From: Cheilinus undulatus
Lineage: Eukaryota > Chordata > Actinopteri > Labriformes > Labridae
Length of the DNA stretch: 64,000 bases
Reading direction: 5' to 3'
Assembly (NCBI RefSeq): GCF_018320785.1
Contig: NC_054886.1
Span: 32,905,732 to 32,969,731 of the forward strand
Made by a program: the position numbers and the translations under genes. Shown one piece after another: positions 45,140 to 57,348 of the stretch (its first letter is position 1; every line of letters begins with the position of its first letter). The notes beneath the pieces were generated by a model, which made no database searches, had not been told where the DNA came from, and saw only the letters and a program-made list of their open reading frames with translations.

Positions 45140-45720
45140 TTTTGGACATTATGAGAATAAAGTTGTAATATTACAAGAAAAAAAGTTGTAATATTACAAA
45201 AATAAAGTCGAAATATTACGAGAAAAAAGTTGTAATATTACGGGAATAAAGTCGTAAAATAACAAAAATAAATTCGTAATATTACGAGAAAAAAGCTGTA
45301 ATATCACGAATAAAGTTGAGAAAAAAGTTGTAATATTACGAGAATAAAGTTGTTATTATTATGAGAAATATTCTCATAATATTACAAGAAAAAAAGTTGA
45401 AATATTATGAGAAAAAAGATGTAATATAACAAGAATAAAATATTACAAGAAAGACAGTCTGCCATGATGCTGCGGCTCTACAACAGAGTATTATCCTGAT
45501 TCTGAAAATAACTGGATGCTGATGTGCCAAAAGATGAAGTATTTCCTTATTTGTGAAACCAGTACTAAAGTAGAGCTTCACAAGATGCTCAACACTGCTT
45601 ATTTTAACGGCAGACTTTCTGTCTTGTAATATTTTATTTTCATAATATTACGACTCTTTTCTCTTAATATAAAAAAAAATGTCTTTTTTTATTTTTATTT
45701 TTTCTCTTCATGTGGCCCTA
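45140..45720. mobile_element. Palindromic AT-rich MITE, receptor B copy
   Basis: Sister of 715-1967. The core ACAGTCTGCCATGATGCTG to GCAGACTTTCTG is at about 45450-45625, with left arm units GTAATATTACGAGAAAAAAG. The right arm here is very short, whereas it is about 900 bp in receptor A. The right end reads GGCCCTAATACTCCGTTGT. The segment 44880-45110 resembles 45725-45960, so the element is bracketed by a local duplication. Confidence 0.65.
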
Positions 45721-46357
45721 ATACTCCGTTGTAAAGGACTTTTTAAACTCTGTAAATTTATGACTTTATAATCTCACAATTTAGATTTTTCCCTGAACAA
45801 TTTTGATTTCTTTTCTTTCAAAAAATCAATGGCTCCTCTTGTTTTAAAAAGATATTTTAGTGGCCTTGAAAGGTCACCATACATTGTGTTTATTATCATG
45901 AATAAAAGAATGCATTTTGGCATCAGGCCAAAACAGTTTGTAATTATTTTTATTTTTTCATAAATAAGTGTTTTTAAGTCAACGTTTACATATGCCAGTA
46001 CGTTTGAACCAATTTTTCAAACAATAAAAATTATCACAACCAATCTATGACCATTCAGAGTTACACTGATTTAAATACAGAGATTTTTTTCATTCTTTAA
46101 AAAGCAGTGATTTAGGAGATACGAGGTTTTGGCCTGAGACCAGCAATATGTGCATCTGAGTTTGACAACATTAGTGCAGACAAGTCCCCACGCCCCACCT
46201 GAGATCTTTGGCGCCCCCTAGCAGTTCCAGGACCCCAAGTCAGGAACTCTATTCCAGATGAACCCTGGCATACCAGACTGGCCATCACCCACCTTGGTTT
46301 CAAGAGGAAATAAACACACGCGTACTAGAAGTCAGAGTATAGGATGATGCTCTAGAG

Positions 46358-47335
46358 CAGTGGTTCTCAACCTTGGGGTCCAGACCCCATTAGGGGTCGC
46401 GAGACACTGAGCTGGGATCACCAGACGCCTTAAAAAAAAAAAAAAATAACAACCTAAAAAAATCTTTTTTTAAATTACACTGTTGCCACTTTACATCAAT
46501 TTTGCCAAATTTTAACCCTTTTTCATCACTTTTTATCACCAATTTTAGCACATTTTTGCCACCCAAAACCATTTTTTTGTCAATTTTATACTCTTTCCAC
46601 CACTTTGTTTGCCTGTTTATGTCACTTCTAAAACAATTCTTGCCCCTTTCTGCCTATTTTTGCCTCATTATTGCCACTTTGAACCACTTTTTACACCCCT
46701 TTATCCCCATTTTTACCAGTTATCCCATTTTTGCCAGTTTATATCAATTTTTTATCCCAGTCCACTTAATTTCCCCAATCTTTTACACTTTAAAAGCATT
46801 TCAGCCACTTTTAATCCCCTTTACCACTTTTTGTGCCGTTTTTGCCAATTACATAGATTTTTGGTTATTTTTTTGCCACTTTCATCTAACTGTTGCTACT
46901 GTTAACCCATTTATGTTCTTTAAAAATCCAATTTCATCACCTTTTTCACCATTTGTTGCCAATATTGACTAATTTAAGCATATTTTCTCCCCCTTTAAAC
47001 ATGCTTTTAACAAAAGTTATTTAATTTAAAGAAGGCTATTTACTATGCAAATGAATAGAGATATTAGTTACTTTGATAAGGGTGGTTGTTATTTAGGTCA
47101 AATGTAAAATGTGGTTTTCACAGCTTAACTTCCCATGGACCATGATTTTGCTGGCCCCCAGTTTGGCTGGATCCCAGAAACCTTCCCCTTTATCCCCCCT
47201 TATGGGCAGCCTTGTCTGCACATGACTATTCTTGAATGTTCCTGACTGTTCAACCACCTTCAGGTACAGTGGGGGTCCCTGGTCTCTGGCACCTTTATTT
47301 TGGGGATCGCGGGCTGAAAAGGTTGAGAACCACTG
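46358..47335. mobile_element. hAT MITE with T-rich array, in the receptor B intron
   Basis: Ends CAGTGGTTCTCAACCTTGGG and, reverse-complemented, CAGTGGTTCTCAACCTTTTC. Flanks CTCTAGAG (46350-46357) and CCCTAGAG (47336-47343) agree at 7 of 8. About 46480-46990 is a degenerate TTTTTGCCACTTTT array; the 156-codon plus frame across it is compositional. Absent from receptor A, so it postdates the duplication. Confidence 0.88.
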
Positions 47336-47343
47336 CCCTAGAG

Positions 47344-47810
47344 CAGTGTTACTCGACCCTGCTTAACCAAAGAGCCAAACTGTTGAAAAACACATATGCA
47401 AGAGCCACAATTTAAGTGGTGAGAAGTGGCAATAAAAATAAGTTTAAGGTGGCAAAAAGAGTCAAAAATGGGTGAAAAGGTGCAAAATAGGTATAACATG
47501 GCAAAACCTTGGTGAAAGTGACCAAAGGTGGTAGAATATTGCAAAAAATGGGTGAAAGGTGACAAAAAAAAAAAAAAAGAGTCACTGATGACTAAAATGG
47601 GCAAAAATCAGCAAAAAGGTGGAAATAAAACCCCCAGTAAAGATTGGAAAAATAGGAAAAAATGGGATTTAATGGCAAAAGGCAGCTTAAATTGGATAAA
47701 AGTAGCAACAAGTGAGTAGAAAAAATGGGCTAAAAGATGTAAAAATGGATTATAAATGACAGGAGAAAAGGGGCAAAAGATTGCAAATACGGGCAATGAA
47801 AAAAAATAAA
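47344..47810. repeat. Second hAT-type end with A-rich array, adjoining the first
   Basis: Starts CAGTGTTACTCGACCCTGC directly after the target duplication of the previous element, then the AAAGAGCCAAACTGTTGAAA and AAGAGCCACAATTTAAGTGG edges and an A-rich GGCAAAAATGGG array. The matching right end was not found. Confidence 0.6.
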
Positions 47811-48010
47811 GGTCGACAGTTAAATCCTACTGTAAAAGTGCTGGAAAAAAATGATTAAAATGATTTGCAATGTAGAATTAATTAGAGTTAAAGAAACGTT
47901 TCATCAACTGTTCATCATTGGTGTGTGTCTGCATAAACGAAGAAAAACTATTTGTGTTTTAAACATTCAAACTAAAGCAGCTTTCAGTGTTCACTGATTA
48001 GATCACTCAC

Positions 48011-48080
48011 CTTCATGCAGGAGAAGAACAGCAGCCACAGCAAGGAGAGGCAGAAAAAAAGTCCTGAGTGTAGACTTCAT
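48011..48080 (-). CDS. Receptor B, signal-peptide exon
   Basis: ATG at 48080, MKSTLRTF then FLPLLAVAAVLLLHE, 70 nt, donor G|GTGAG. Identical in length and phase to the receptor A exon. Confidence 0.88.
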
Positions 48081-48119
48081 CTCAGAGGATTAATATTCCT
48101 AACAGGCTACCCTACTCAG

Positions 48120-48127
48120 CTTATATG
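48120..48127 (-). promoter_or_regulatory. TATA box of receptor B
   Basis: CATATAAG on the reverse strand, 40 bases upstream of the ATG, as in receptor A. Confidence 0.6.
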
Positions 48128-48176
48128 GGAGCTCCACTGTTTGAGGAACACTCTCTAAAGTTTACGTTCTGTTTTT

Positions 48177-48185
48177 TTCCCAGAA
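48177..48185. promoter_or_regulatory. Candidate STAT-type (GAS) site, receptor B promoter
   Basis: TTCCCAGAA, identical to 2419-2427 and at the same distance from the TATA box, although the bases next to it differ between the copies. Confidence 0.4.
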
Positions 48186-48639
48186 TAAGTGGATGGGCCT
48201 TTCTCTAACTCCGCCCTCCTCGTTCAGGATGTGGGGTAGTGTGTCAGGAGACTTTTTGGCTTCCTCAGACTGTTCTCACTGCCACAGAAACAAGCTGTAA
48301 GCTCACATTTCCCCTTGTAAAACCGTCTCTACATGAATGATGTAATGATGACTCATCATTACCCATAATCTTGTAAAGGTTAAAGTGTGTAAAACTGTTT
48401 CTGTGTTCAAGACTTGAAATTAGATCCTGGTTTTAATTTTATTTAATTTAGTTTCATCACACACAGAAGTAATTCTATATGTTTTTATTATTATTTAGTC
48501 TTGATTATTGGTATGGAAAAGGATAAGGGTCCTGATAGAGTTTTCTTCAAGATGAAATAATTTTTACCCACACGAAATTCTGAGATTTAATTGAGAATTT
48601 TGAATAAAAAGTCAGAATTCTCCGATTTTTTAAAATATT

Positions 48640-49240
48640 ATTTATTCTTTATTTTTAGCAGGGAAACCCCACTGAGACCAAGGTCCCTTTTTCAGGGGTG
48701 CCTGCAACAAAACAATACAGGATTAGAAAAACATGTTCAGCATGGTTAAAATAGCTGCAAATACATTTATAAACACATAAACATAATTTTAAACCCATGC
48801 TCTGGTTAATAAATCACAATTTAAAGCAGCTGCAATTACCTTCCTGATATAGTTCAGACACAAGCTCCTTAAAAACCCAATAAGACACTCGGGCTGGGCA
48901 GTTAATCGCAAATTAGATTGAATCACAATATGACCTGCTGTGATTTTCAAATCACAGAAATTGCAATATTTCTTTAACTTGAAATGTGTCAAAATAGCAG
49001 TTTAATAAATCAATTTTTGCACATTATCCAAATATTCAAATGTCATTTCTTTATAATGCTTTAAAAAACCTCCTTATAGTGTTTTATAGATGTTTTTCTA
49101 AATCAAAATGAGTGATAACGCCCTAAAACAAAGCAAATGACATCACATTTGCACTACAAGCAATAAAAAGTTACCTCATTCTATCTAAAAATGATGAAGC
49201 CTAGTGTTACTACACGACAGTCATACCCCAGCTGGTAGCC
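48640..49240. other. Paralogous upstream sequence, no gene
   Basis: Matches 2840-3425 in order (AGGGAAACCCCACTGAGAC; AAACCCATGCTCTGGTTAAT; GACCTGCTGTGATTTTCAAA). It is the unique-looking flank of the duplicated block. Confidence 0.6.
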
Positions 49241-49242
49241 AG

Positions 49243-49390
49243 CATTACCTCCTCCACCCCAGCCGCCTCCTTTATAGAGTAAAGCTTCACCTCCTCCACC
49301 CCAGCCTTCTCCTTTATAGAGTAAAGCTTCACCTCCTCCACCCCAGCCTCCTCCTGTATAGCATAAAGCTTCACCTCCTCCACCTTCTTA
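49243..49390. repeat. 42-bp minisatellite, three to four copies
   Basis: Same unit as 3426-3800 with fewer copies; the plus frame LLHPSLLLYRVKLH is its artefact. Confidence 0.9.
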
Positions 49391-49689
49391 CAGAAGAATG
49401 GTTGGTATGACTGAGATTCACAGAGGGGTTTCCAGCTGTTATGAAATGATGGTTAAAGATATCAGCCAGCTCTAGCTTATCAGATACAGGGACATTTTTC
49501 TATAACAGTCGGAGGAGGAGAGGATGAAGCAGTGTTTGATTTTTTTTTTTTTTTTGGCCTGTCTCTGACATTCCCCGTTCTATGGAACTTGGCCTTCAGT
49601 CTGGAGATGGTGCTAGGGTTCACCCCAAACAATGCCGCAGGAGAAGACTTCTTTCATGTCGATTTTCGGTATTAACAAGAAACAAAAGC

Positions 49690-50560
49690 CTCATCGCTCA
49701 GAGAGCAGGATTGCTCCAGACTGAAATATGGGGGAATTCCTTTTTCAAAACTGAACAAAGGAATTCTGCTGAAATCCCCCATTCCTCAGACTGCTTTTGA
49801 TTTCTCCTCAGTGCTAACAGCACCAAGACACCAAGATAAGTGCACATGTAGCGTCCACTATTCGCCATTTTTACATTGTACCCACAAAAGAATTTGCACT
49901 AACCATATGCAGGTGATGAGGGCTTGACAGTCATTAATGTGCTCACCACTCACAGTGGCTAGTGGTTTAGCATAGTTACTAGCCACTCAGCATTTCCACT
50001 AGTCAGTTTTGTTGTTGGAAATCTGTTACATGTCAAATTAGGTACGACTGGTATGAGATGAAACATGATCAGCTCTCCTCTAAATAACAGCCAGTCTCCT
50101 CAGACTTGGGAAACAGCTCATTACAGTTGTGTCATACTTCCCCATTAGAAACAGTCATTTAAGGGTCAGAGATTCTTGGACTTTTCTCTCTAAGAATTTA
50201 AACTTTGTGTGTCAGTGCATGTATTTGAATGTGCGATGTAAAGGCAAATGACCGACAAAGACACTGGGTCATTTTTCGCAGAGCGGCCTCATTGCAACAG
50301 GCATCTAAATCATCAACACTGAAGTACAAGCATGGTTAAAGTGAAACTCAGCGTTCTCAGCTCCTGTGTTCTGACTCACAGGAGAAAAATCTGTGTTTAT
50401 CAGAAGCACTGACTTATAAGAGTAATGAGCACAACTCTGATAAACATCCAGCTCAGGAATGCAGCCGATCACTGTGTGCCAAACATGTGTGTGATATTAG
50501 TTTGTAAACAGTGTGAGAAGTGAGGGAGTGACTGAGAAAACAATCAGAAAGAGACAGGCA
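49690..50560. repeat. Paralogue of 5080-6480 upstream of receptor B
   Basis: GGGGGAATTCCTTTTTCAAA to CTGAGAAAACAATCAGAAAG follows the same order as 5130-6420, including CACTAGCCACTCAGCATTTC-like text. It extends the A/B duplication several kb upstream of the genes. Confidence 0.65.
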
Positions 50561-50564
50561 GGAA

Positions 50565-50711
50565 CACAACACTAGCTCATGGAAAATTCCCTCCTGGGAG
50601 CCAAAATGTGTTAAAGCGCCCTCTTGTGAGTTAAAATGCATGTTAAAGTGCCCTCCGGTTAGATAAATCACATGCTAAAATGCCCTCCTGGTTGGCAAAA
50701 CACACTAAACT
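50565..50711. repeat. TGCCCTCNTGGTTGG repeat, left part (interrupted)
   Basis: About four units of GCCCTCYTGGNNGGNAAAAC, NACAYGYTAAA. The array resumes at 52669-52800 after the insertion. Confidence 0.65.
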
Positions 50712-52668
50712 CAGGGTTGCCAACTTTGGGTTCCTGGCTGGAGTGAGATTTTGTTCATTATACATGCACGCACTCAATGAGGCCATGCTCATAATGCTAT
50801 AAATTTAACTGGCGAAAAAAACTTGTTAGGCCGGCCATTTATGAAATCTTAGATGGTATTGTGAGCTTAGTTCACCTGCGATGGTCTCATTTCTGAAGAC
50901 TGTACCTGAGTCTCATCATCTTTATTTTCCCTCTCTTCTGACGATGTCCCATTCCTGCTGCCTCTGTCTTCTGCTAGCACCAGTCCCTCGTCTCTTTCCC
51001 TCTCTCACCTTCTTAAAGTACTTCAGTATGCTCATCTGCAGTAACACAGTTGGTAGGTCTTTCTTCAAAACATACAGTGTGGCTACATTATCAGTTGCAC
51101 AGAAAAACTCACTAGTACCCGAGCAAAAGAGGACGTTTGGTCACATTAACGTAAGCTAGCTAATGGTAACTGTTAGCCCATTCAGCTATTGTCCTTTGTA
51201 CCTTACAGAGCATTTATTCCAGCAGTACTCAACCTTAATCTTCCCAGGAGCCACACTGTCTTAAAAATACTACTGCAAGAGCCACAATCCAAAACCGGGC
51301 ATTTAATGATCAGTCTATTCATAGTTGAAATAAAACAGTGAATTGGTGGATTATTGTGTTCAATGGGATGAAATACATAAAAATGTCTGTATAGTGTCAG
51401 AAGAAAAGATATTTCACTGATAATAAGCAGATGTTTTTATTTATATAAGCTCCAGCTGGACTAAAGTCTTTAAAATATCAGAATGTGCCGACTTAGAGCT
51501 ATGAGAAGCTTTCAAAGAGCTGATGAATCATGGGAGTCTGTTTGGGTATTTACATTTCATATTTTACTGTAGTTCTGTGACTCTGTTAACTTAAAGTTAT
51601 GCTTTCTATTTTTTCTCCTCTCATATTATCACTTTTAGCTAAAGGGGGAGGGTCCCCATATTGGTCTTTGCCCTGGGCCTCCAAATGGTTAAAACCGGCC
51701 CTGCCTCACACCTGCAGCTCCCCATCACAGATCCTTCTGTCCTGCCAGCTGGTTGCTTTCAATTTTCTGTTTCTGCCCTTTTGACAGTTTTTAATCATTA
51801 GTACTTTAAGATCAAATAAAACACAAGTTAGACAAGTTTTACTCAGTTTTACACCATTTTAAGATGTGATCCGTGCGTGTTTGGCTTGTTGATGATGATG
51901 CGCATCATCAAGTAGGAGCATCGGAGAGCATCGGCAGGAAGTGACTGAAGAAATGTGGTAAAACGAGGGCATTAGAAGCTTCACCTTTGACACCAGACAG
52001 GACAGCACACCTCTATTAACTTACGGAAGAGACGCGCCACCAGCGGACTTCCTCTGCGCTCTTTTACGCACGGTCCACCGACGGTAATCAAACACAAGTT
52101 TTCATTTGAATTTGGAAGTTAAAGTCTGTCTTCTTTCTGTGGACTTGGATTTATTGATATGACTTATTGCAGTGAGTCTTTACTGCTGACAGTTTTCATA
52201 TTTATAGAGGATTTCAGGAGGATTTTCTTAAAGGAAGCCTCAAAGAGCTGCAACTGGTCACTAAAGAGCCACATGTGGCTCGAGAGCCGCGGGTTGAGCA
52301 TCACTGATTTATTCAAAACAAAAATTATATAGTTTGTTAAGCCCTATAAGTAAACCATGACATTAGACACCCAATAATTGTTTACCTTGGTATAATTGCT
52401 GCTGCGATCTGCCGAAGTACTGAAGTGGCTGGACGTCAACTCCTGACCCACTGTGCTGTGATTGGCTAGTTATTCACAGGCTTAGGACCGTTACCTTGAG
52501 CAGCCGTCCAGTCAACACGGGGATAAACATTGCACACCAATCAGAGAGTAATTTGAGAGCGCCAAAGCGTTTGATTCTAGCGTGAGAATAGTTTGAGTGG
52601 CGTGTGAGCGTGAGACAGGAGGTGAAAGCGTGAGTCACACGCCAGAAGCGTGAGAGTTGGCAACCCTG
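50712..52668. mobile_element. DNA transposon with CAGGGTTGCCAACT ends
   Basis: Ends CAGGGTTGCCAACTTTGGG and, reverse-complemented, CAGGGTTGCCAACTCTCACG: 14 perfect bases. CTAAACT is directly repeated flush at 50705-50711 and 52669-52675. It divides one tandem array in two. Its middle is occupied by the hAT element at 51220-52306; about 0.86 kb is its own. No transposase is seen. Confidence 0.85.
51220..52306. mobile_element. hAT element with perfect 8-bp target duplication
   Basis: ATTTATTC at 51212-51219 and 52307-52314. Ends CAGCAGTACTCAACCTTAA and, reverse-complemented, CAGTGATGCTCAACCCGCGG, with the subterminal motifs GGAGCCACACTGTC and GAGCCACATGTGGCTCGAG. Carries at 51640-51705 a piece (CCCATATTGGTCTTTGCCCT) also seen reversed at 9545-9590. 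Non-coding. Confidence 0.88.
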
Positions 52669-52800
52669 CTAAACTGCCCTCTTGGGTAAAAGAAAAAAAC
52701 ATTTAATTGCCCTCTTAGCTGGTAAAAATGTGTGCTTAAGTGCCATCCTGGTTTGAAAAGCACAACTGCCCTCTTGGATGAAGAAAACACGTTAAACTCC
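52669..52800. repeat. TGCCCTCNTGGTTGG repeat, right part
   Basis: Continuation of the array at 50565-50711. Confidence 0.6.
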
Positions 52801-52847
52801 AGAAGACCATTAGGACCAAGAAACTATGAAACATTACTGTTGCAATG

Positions 52848-53250
52848 ACTTTTATGTTGGGCCCTTTTTTGATCTATATTGAGCCAGAGCTATACCTCAC
52901 AGAACCAGTTTGGATTATCTGGTGCTAATATGGTGTGAAAATGCACTAGAATACAGGAAATGGCATCTACTTAATTGAAAATGTTCTAAACATTCTAACT
53001 ATATACTTTAGCGTTAAAGGTTTTTGATCCATAGCAAGTTCAGTTTTTCCATGGTTGAGCTAACGCCATACCAGAGATTTCTTTCAAGATGACAGAAGAT
53101 TTTTAACCCTAACAAGTAAAGGACTGTTAGTTTAAGACAGTAGAAACTGCACAATAAAGCAATGATGAAGAGCAGTAACTTGATCTGTGAACTAAGCAAA
53201 TCTTAACAGGGTCACTAAACTCAGAAAGTGACTAAACATGAACTCCTAAA
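52848..53250. repeat. Mosaic of two dispersed repeats
   Basis: 52848-52992 matches 15316-15465. 52990-53250 matches the reverse complement of 7740-8000. The frame at 53014-53199 is not a gene. Confidence 0.65.
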
Positions 53251-53429
53251 AGTAAGGATGCATGATATTATCAGCAGAATATTGGTATCAACCCATATTA
53301 GCTTAAAAAGTTAATTATCAGTATCGGCCAATAGTAGAATCTATGCTGATCTGTACGGCCGATAATGTGACATCATAATTAAGGGCGCCGTGATGACGCC
53401 AGACGTGTGACGACAACAACGAAGTCAAC

Positions 53430-53523
53430 ATGTCAGCTGTGTGTGTGAAGTTTGAGGAGTGGGAACAAGACAGCAAAGTAGCTGTTAGCATCGCTTGTAA
53501 AGTACGTGATGCCTGTAGCGCTG
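53430..53523 (+). pseudogene. BED-type hAT transposase, first part
   Basis: ATG at 53430: MSAVCVKFEEWEQDSKVAVS then IACKVRDAC, resembling the first half of a BED zinc finger (aromatic/acidic start, then paired Cys region). It is broken by the insertion at 53524. Confidence 0.5.
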
Positions 53524-56500
53524 TAGTCAACCAAAGAATAATTTGTTTAACCAAAATCGCACCAAGGCACCAACCAATCGATTGGTCGTTCAGGAAATAA
53601 AAAAAGAAGAAAAATAAATTTTAAAAATCGCCTCTTTGGGGACCTGTTTAATCCGTACAGGTTCCTTGCTGCACCTGCTTGGTACTCTAAATGATCCTTA
53701 AATGAATAACAAGCCTTCTGAAACATTAATATATCTTTTAGGCTCATCGTGTCTTACTTAAAATATAGCCTAATTAATTGAGAGACGATCAGCGCGCACC
53801 TGCCTTTAATCTCCATGATCACGGCGCAGTATCTCTTTAAACTTGTACAGCCTACAAAATAACCTCAAATTGTCGTTTTTATTCATTTATAACGGTAACT
53901 AATAACAGGATCACATGATCCAGTCCACGCCGTGTCATTTTTGAGCATAAAGCAGACAGCTTTTATTTACGAAGGTGAGAGGGAAAAAGTTTGCGTCGGG
54001 ACTTAATGACCAGCAGACATCGCCTTTTATCACCCCTGCTGTCTGTCTGTAAGAGAAGCTAATGCTAATGTGAACACTTTAAGGAGATTATAAAAGGAGA
54101 TGATACTACGCAGTCTATTTACCACCAGGTGAATTAAACTGACCGCAGAGCAGAGACACTCAGGAGCGCCACTTAGAACATTTCCGGGGGCGCTGCTCGG
54201 TGGCTGCCCTGTGGCGTTTCACGCTGACGTTTGCGTGATTAGTGTGTTTTCTTGTGTGGATGTGATGTTTTTTTTTGTGCCTGTGCCTTCCTGTACGCAA
54301 GCAGAAACCATGGATCCTGCCTTGTGGTGCATTTTGAGTCTGCTTTAGGTGATTTTGAGCAGTTACTACACTCATGGACTCAACCGCGACTATGCTGCTG
54401 GCGGCATAGCCCCTCAGTTTCACTACAGTAGAGAAACCCTGCTGCTCCCTGCGAGAATACCGGAGCGCTTGTGTCTCTGAAACGTGGCTGAATAACACCA
54501 TCGGATCCACTGTGATTGAGCCGTCAGGATTCTCAGCGTTCAGAACCGACCGAGATCCAGTCATCACAGATAAGGCTCGTGGGGGCGGGGTCTGCCCTCT
54601 GATCCGGGATGAGTGGTGCCGAGCAGTGGTGGTGAGAGAGCAAATGTGCACACCTGACATAGAGCTGCTCTCTCCGTCCCTTTTACCTCCTCAGAGAGTT
54701 TCCCCAGATCTTCCTTACTGTGGTGTACATTCATCCCAAAGCTAATTTTAATAAAGCCTCTGAGATTATTTTTAATGCGTCTCAAAAACTTGAGTCACTC
54801 TCTCCAGATGCCCCGAAGTTCATTCTTGGTGACTTTAATAACTGCCCCATTAAAAAGTCCCTGCGCATGTACTATCAGTATGTCCACTGCCACACCAGGA
54901 AAAATAAGACCCTTGATATGTGCTTTAGAAATGTTAAGGATGCTTACAAAGCATCCCTGCTTCCACCACTAGGGGCTATCTCCGCCCTGTCTACCAGAGA
55001 CTGCTGGAGAGGGAGAAACCTCTAGTGAAGTCTGTTAAACTGTGGAACAGTGACAGTATTATGGCTTTACAGGGATGTTTTGAGTGTACACTATGGGAGG
55101 TCTTTGATTCCACGGATATAAATGAGCAGGTTGTGGCAGTGTCTGATTATATAAATTTCTGGGTTGACTCTGTAATACCCTCAAAGACATTCAAAGTGTA
55201 CCCCAATGATAAGCCCCGGGTGACTCCTAAACTCAAAAACCTCATCATCCAAAAGAGAAAGACGTACAGAGATCAGGACGGGGTTAAAATGAGGGACATA
55301 CAGAGAGAAATTAAAAGGCAAATACACCTGGATAAGCTCAACTACAAAAACAGGTTAGAAGCCTCTCTGACCTCTAGCAATGCCAGAGAGGCTTGGAAGG
55401 GAATAAAAAAACATGGTCTCTATGCCTCACAAGGGCAGGGAAAAAAACTCCCTTATTTTAAATGAAACTGAGGGAACGGTGTCAGCAGACCAGCTTAACA
55501 CCTTTTTCTGTTGTTTTGAGAGCAGCAGTAGTACTGAGGCTCCTGCTGAGACCAACCATTCCCTTCCTACCAGCATGAGCATTGAGGAGTCAGAAGTACT
55601 GAGGCTGTTTAGATACTGTAATACAAGAAAAAGCCCCGGCCCTGACAACATTGGCGGAGCCGTTTTAAAACATTGTGCAGAACAACTTGCACCTGTATTT
55701 ACAGGTGTCTTTAGGTCATCTCTATATCTGCAGATGATTCCCACTCTCTGGAAAACCTCCAAAATTGTGCCAGTGTCCAAAGTCCCAAAGCCCAAAGAGC
55801 CTAATGATTGTCAACCTGTAGCTCTTACCCCATTGGTCATGAAGTGCTTTGAGCGACTAGTTAAGTCACACATCCTCTCCCTGACACAGCATCTTTTAGA
55901 CCCTCTGCAGTTTGCATATGAGGCATCCAGGGGTGTAGAAGACGCCATTGCCACTCTGTAACACCTTGTGTATTCTCATTTGGAAAAACCAAAGACTCAT
56001 GCCAAGATTCTATTTGTAGACTTTTCATCTGCATTCAACACAGTCAAGCCCAGTATTTTAGCATATTTTAACATTTTAACTAATGAATTTTTACTTGAAG
56101 ATGGTCTTGTCTCTTGGATTGTTGATTTTATGAGTTTTAGAATTCAGCAGGTTAAGGTTGGCACATCATACTCTAGCAAAATGACTACTTGCACAGGTTC
56201 TCCTCAGGGATGTGTTTTATCTCCTCTCTTATTTATCTTATATACTAATTCTTGCACCAGCACTTTTCCAAATAGGCACTTTATCAAATATGCAGATGAC
56301 ACAGCTCTGGTGAGCCTCCTGTATGACAATGAAGAGGACCACAGGCCAGTCCTTGATTTTTTCCTTAACTGGTGTTGTAAGCAACCCCTTGCTGAAAGAT
56401 GGTCTGACTCTCAAACTGATGTTTCAGTCAATTTTTATTTCTTATGTCTTTCCTTAACCATTCCGTGCTGAAAACACCGTAAGAGCTAAAAGAAAACAAA

Positions 56501-57348
56501 ACAACATATTACTATACATGTACAGTAAAAATATATCATTTTAGCTCTTGTAAATATTTCACGTTTGTAAAAGAGACTTTTAACATTATGTCATTTTATC
56601 CTTTAACAGTTAATATAACATTAGCTTGTTTCTTTCAACATGAATTGTACCTTTCCCCTTTTGTACACAACAATTTCACATTAGAATGCACCAAGAAAAC
56701 ATAAACAACTCAAATAAAATATTATATGAGTCCCTTTTAAGTCTCAATCAATATGAAATGCTTTTGACCTTATTTATGCACATTTTCCCTCGTATTTTGC
56801 GCATACAACACAAACACACTCGTTAACCGGACCGCGTTACGATGATGAGAAATGCGGAAACATGCTAGCTCACACACGTGCTAAAGTTAAACAAAACTAC
56901 TATTTAGCACTTCAAAGTAGCTCTATAATGTTGAAAATGTAGAACAAATAAAGCACAAACCTTGTTCCCCAAACAGCAGAGTGCTTAACCAGAAAAATCT
57001 CTATTGTTTATGTCTTAATGATTCATATTCTATGCAGCATTCTCTGTTTTCAGAGCGTCTCTCACTTTACTTCCTGTTTTGTTACTTTTCAAAATAAAAG
57101 CCTCACGTTACAGACGTAATAAAAGGAAGTGATCAGAAACCTAAGAAAATCACCTTCAAAATAAAAGCATTTATAAGAAATGGGTCATTTACAGGTGTGA
57201 CAAGTCAAACCTTCTTCTAAATACCTACAAAACTAAGGAGATGAGTATTGAATTTAGGGGGGGGACACTCACCGACCAGGGTGATCTTGGTCGGACAAAA
57301 GCTTTTCAACCTAACAATCGACCAATCGAATTGAATTTGTCAGCCCTA
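53524..57348. mobile_element. hAT-like element inserted in the BED transposase
   Basis: Left side TAGTCAACCAAAGAATAA and ACCAATCGATTGGTCG; right side, reverse-complemented, TAGGGCTGACAAATTC and CGATTGGTCGATTGTTAGG. The shared (T)CGATTGGTCG inner repeat and the interrupted reading frame support one element. The terminal bases and target duplication have decayed. It hosts the LINE at 54430-56400. Confidence 0.5.
54430..56470 (+). pseudogene. LINE endonuclease/reverse transcriptase ORF, multiply broken
   Basis: Plus-strand reading in several frames. AP-endonuclease: SETWLNNTIGS at 54474, RGGGVCPLIRDEWCRAVVV, then VYIHPKANFNKASEI and FILGDFNN at 54720-54840. Linker: VTPKLKNLIIQKRK at 55217. Reverse transcriptase: KSPGPDNIGGAVLKHC at 55630, NDCQPVALTPLVMKCFERLV, LDPLQFAYEASRGV, then after a stop ILFVDFSSAFNTV, TGSPQGCVLSPLLF and the catalytic KYADDTALVS at 56287. 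At least four stops or frameshifts; the thumb and 3' end are lost after about 56400. The style is CR1/L2/Rex1-like; the clade is not certain. A 166-codon reverse frame at 54160-54660 is a shadow. Confidence 0.9.

Larger units (their letters stand above)
42351..48080 (-). other. Receptor B, single V-set type I membrane receptor, gene span
   Basis: Exons in transcript order: 48011-48080 (signal), 44082-44417 (V-set), 43140-43177 and 43007-43060 (stalk), 42351-42429 (membrane span). Phases join exactly (1, 1, 0, 0, then 1), giving about 192 residues before the missing cytoplasmic end. The order (signal, one V domain, Pro/Thr stalk, membrane helix) is that of a leukocyte-type receptor or B7/butyrophilin-like ligand. 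The domain shows a B7/BTN flavour (HVHVFENNGSYLEYQ; VSLKLINVTEQDAGNYTC) but I cannot assign orthology. The signal-to-V intron has been swollen to 3.6 kb by repeats, against 2.0 kb in receptor A. A Tc1 element fills most of the intron after the V exon. Confidence 0.85.

Noticed and set aside
52307..52314. Reading the hAT target duplication as part of the outer element
   Set aside because: ATTTATTC flanks only the inner element precisely; the outer element has its own CTAAACT repeat.
54160..54660. 166-codon reverse-strand ORF
   Set aside because: Antisense to the endonuclease part of a recognised LINE.
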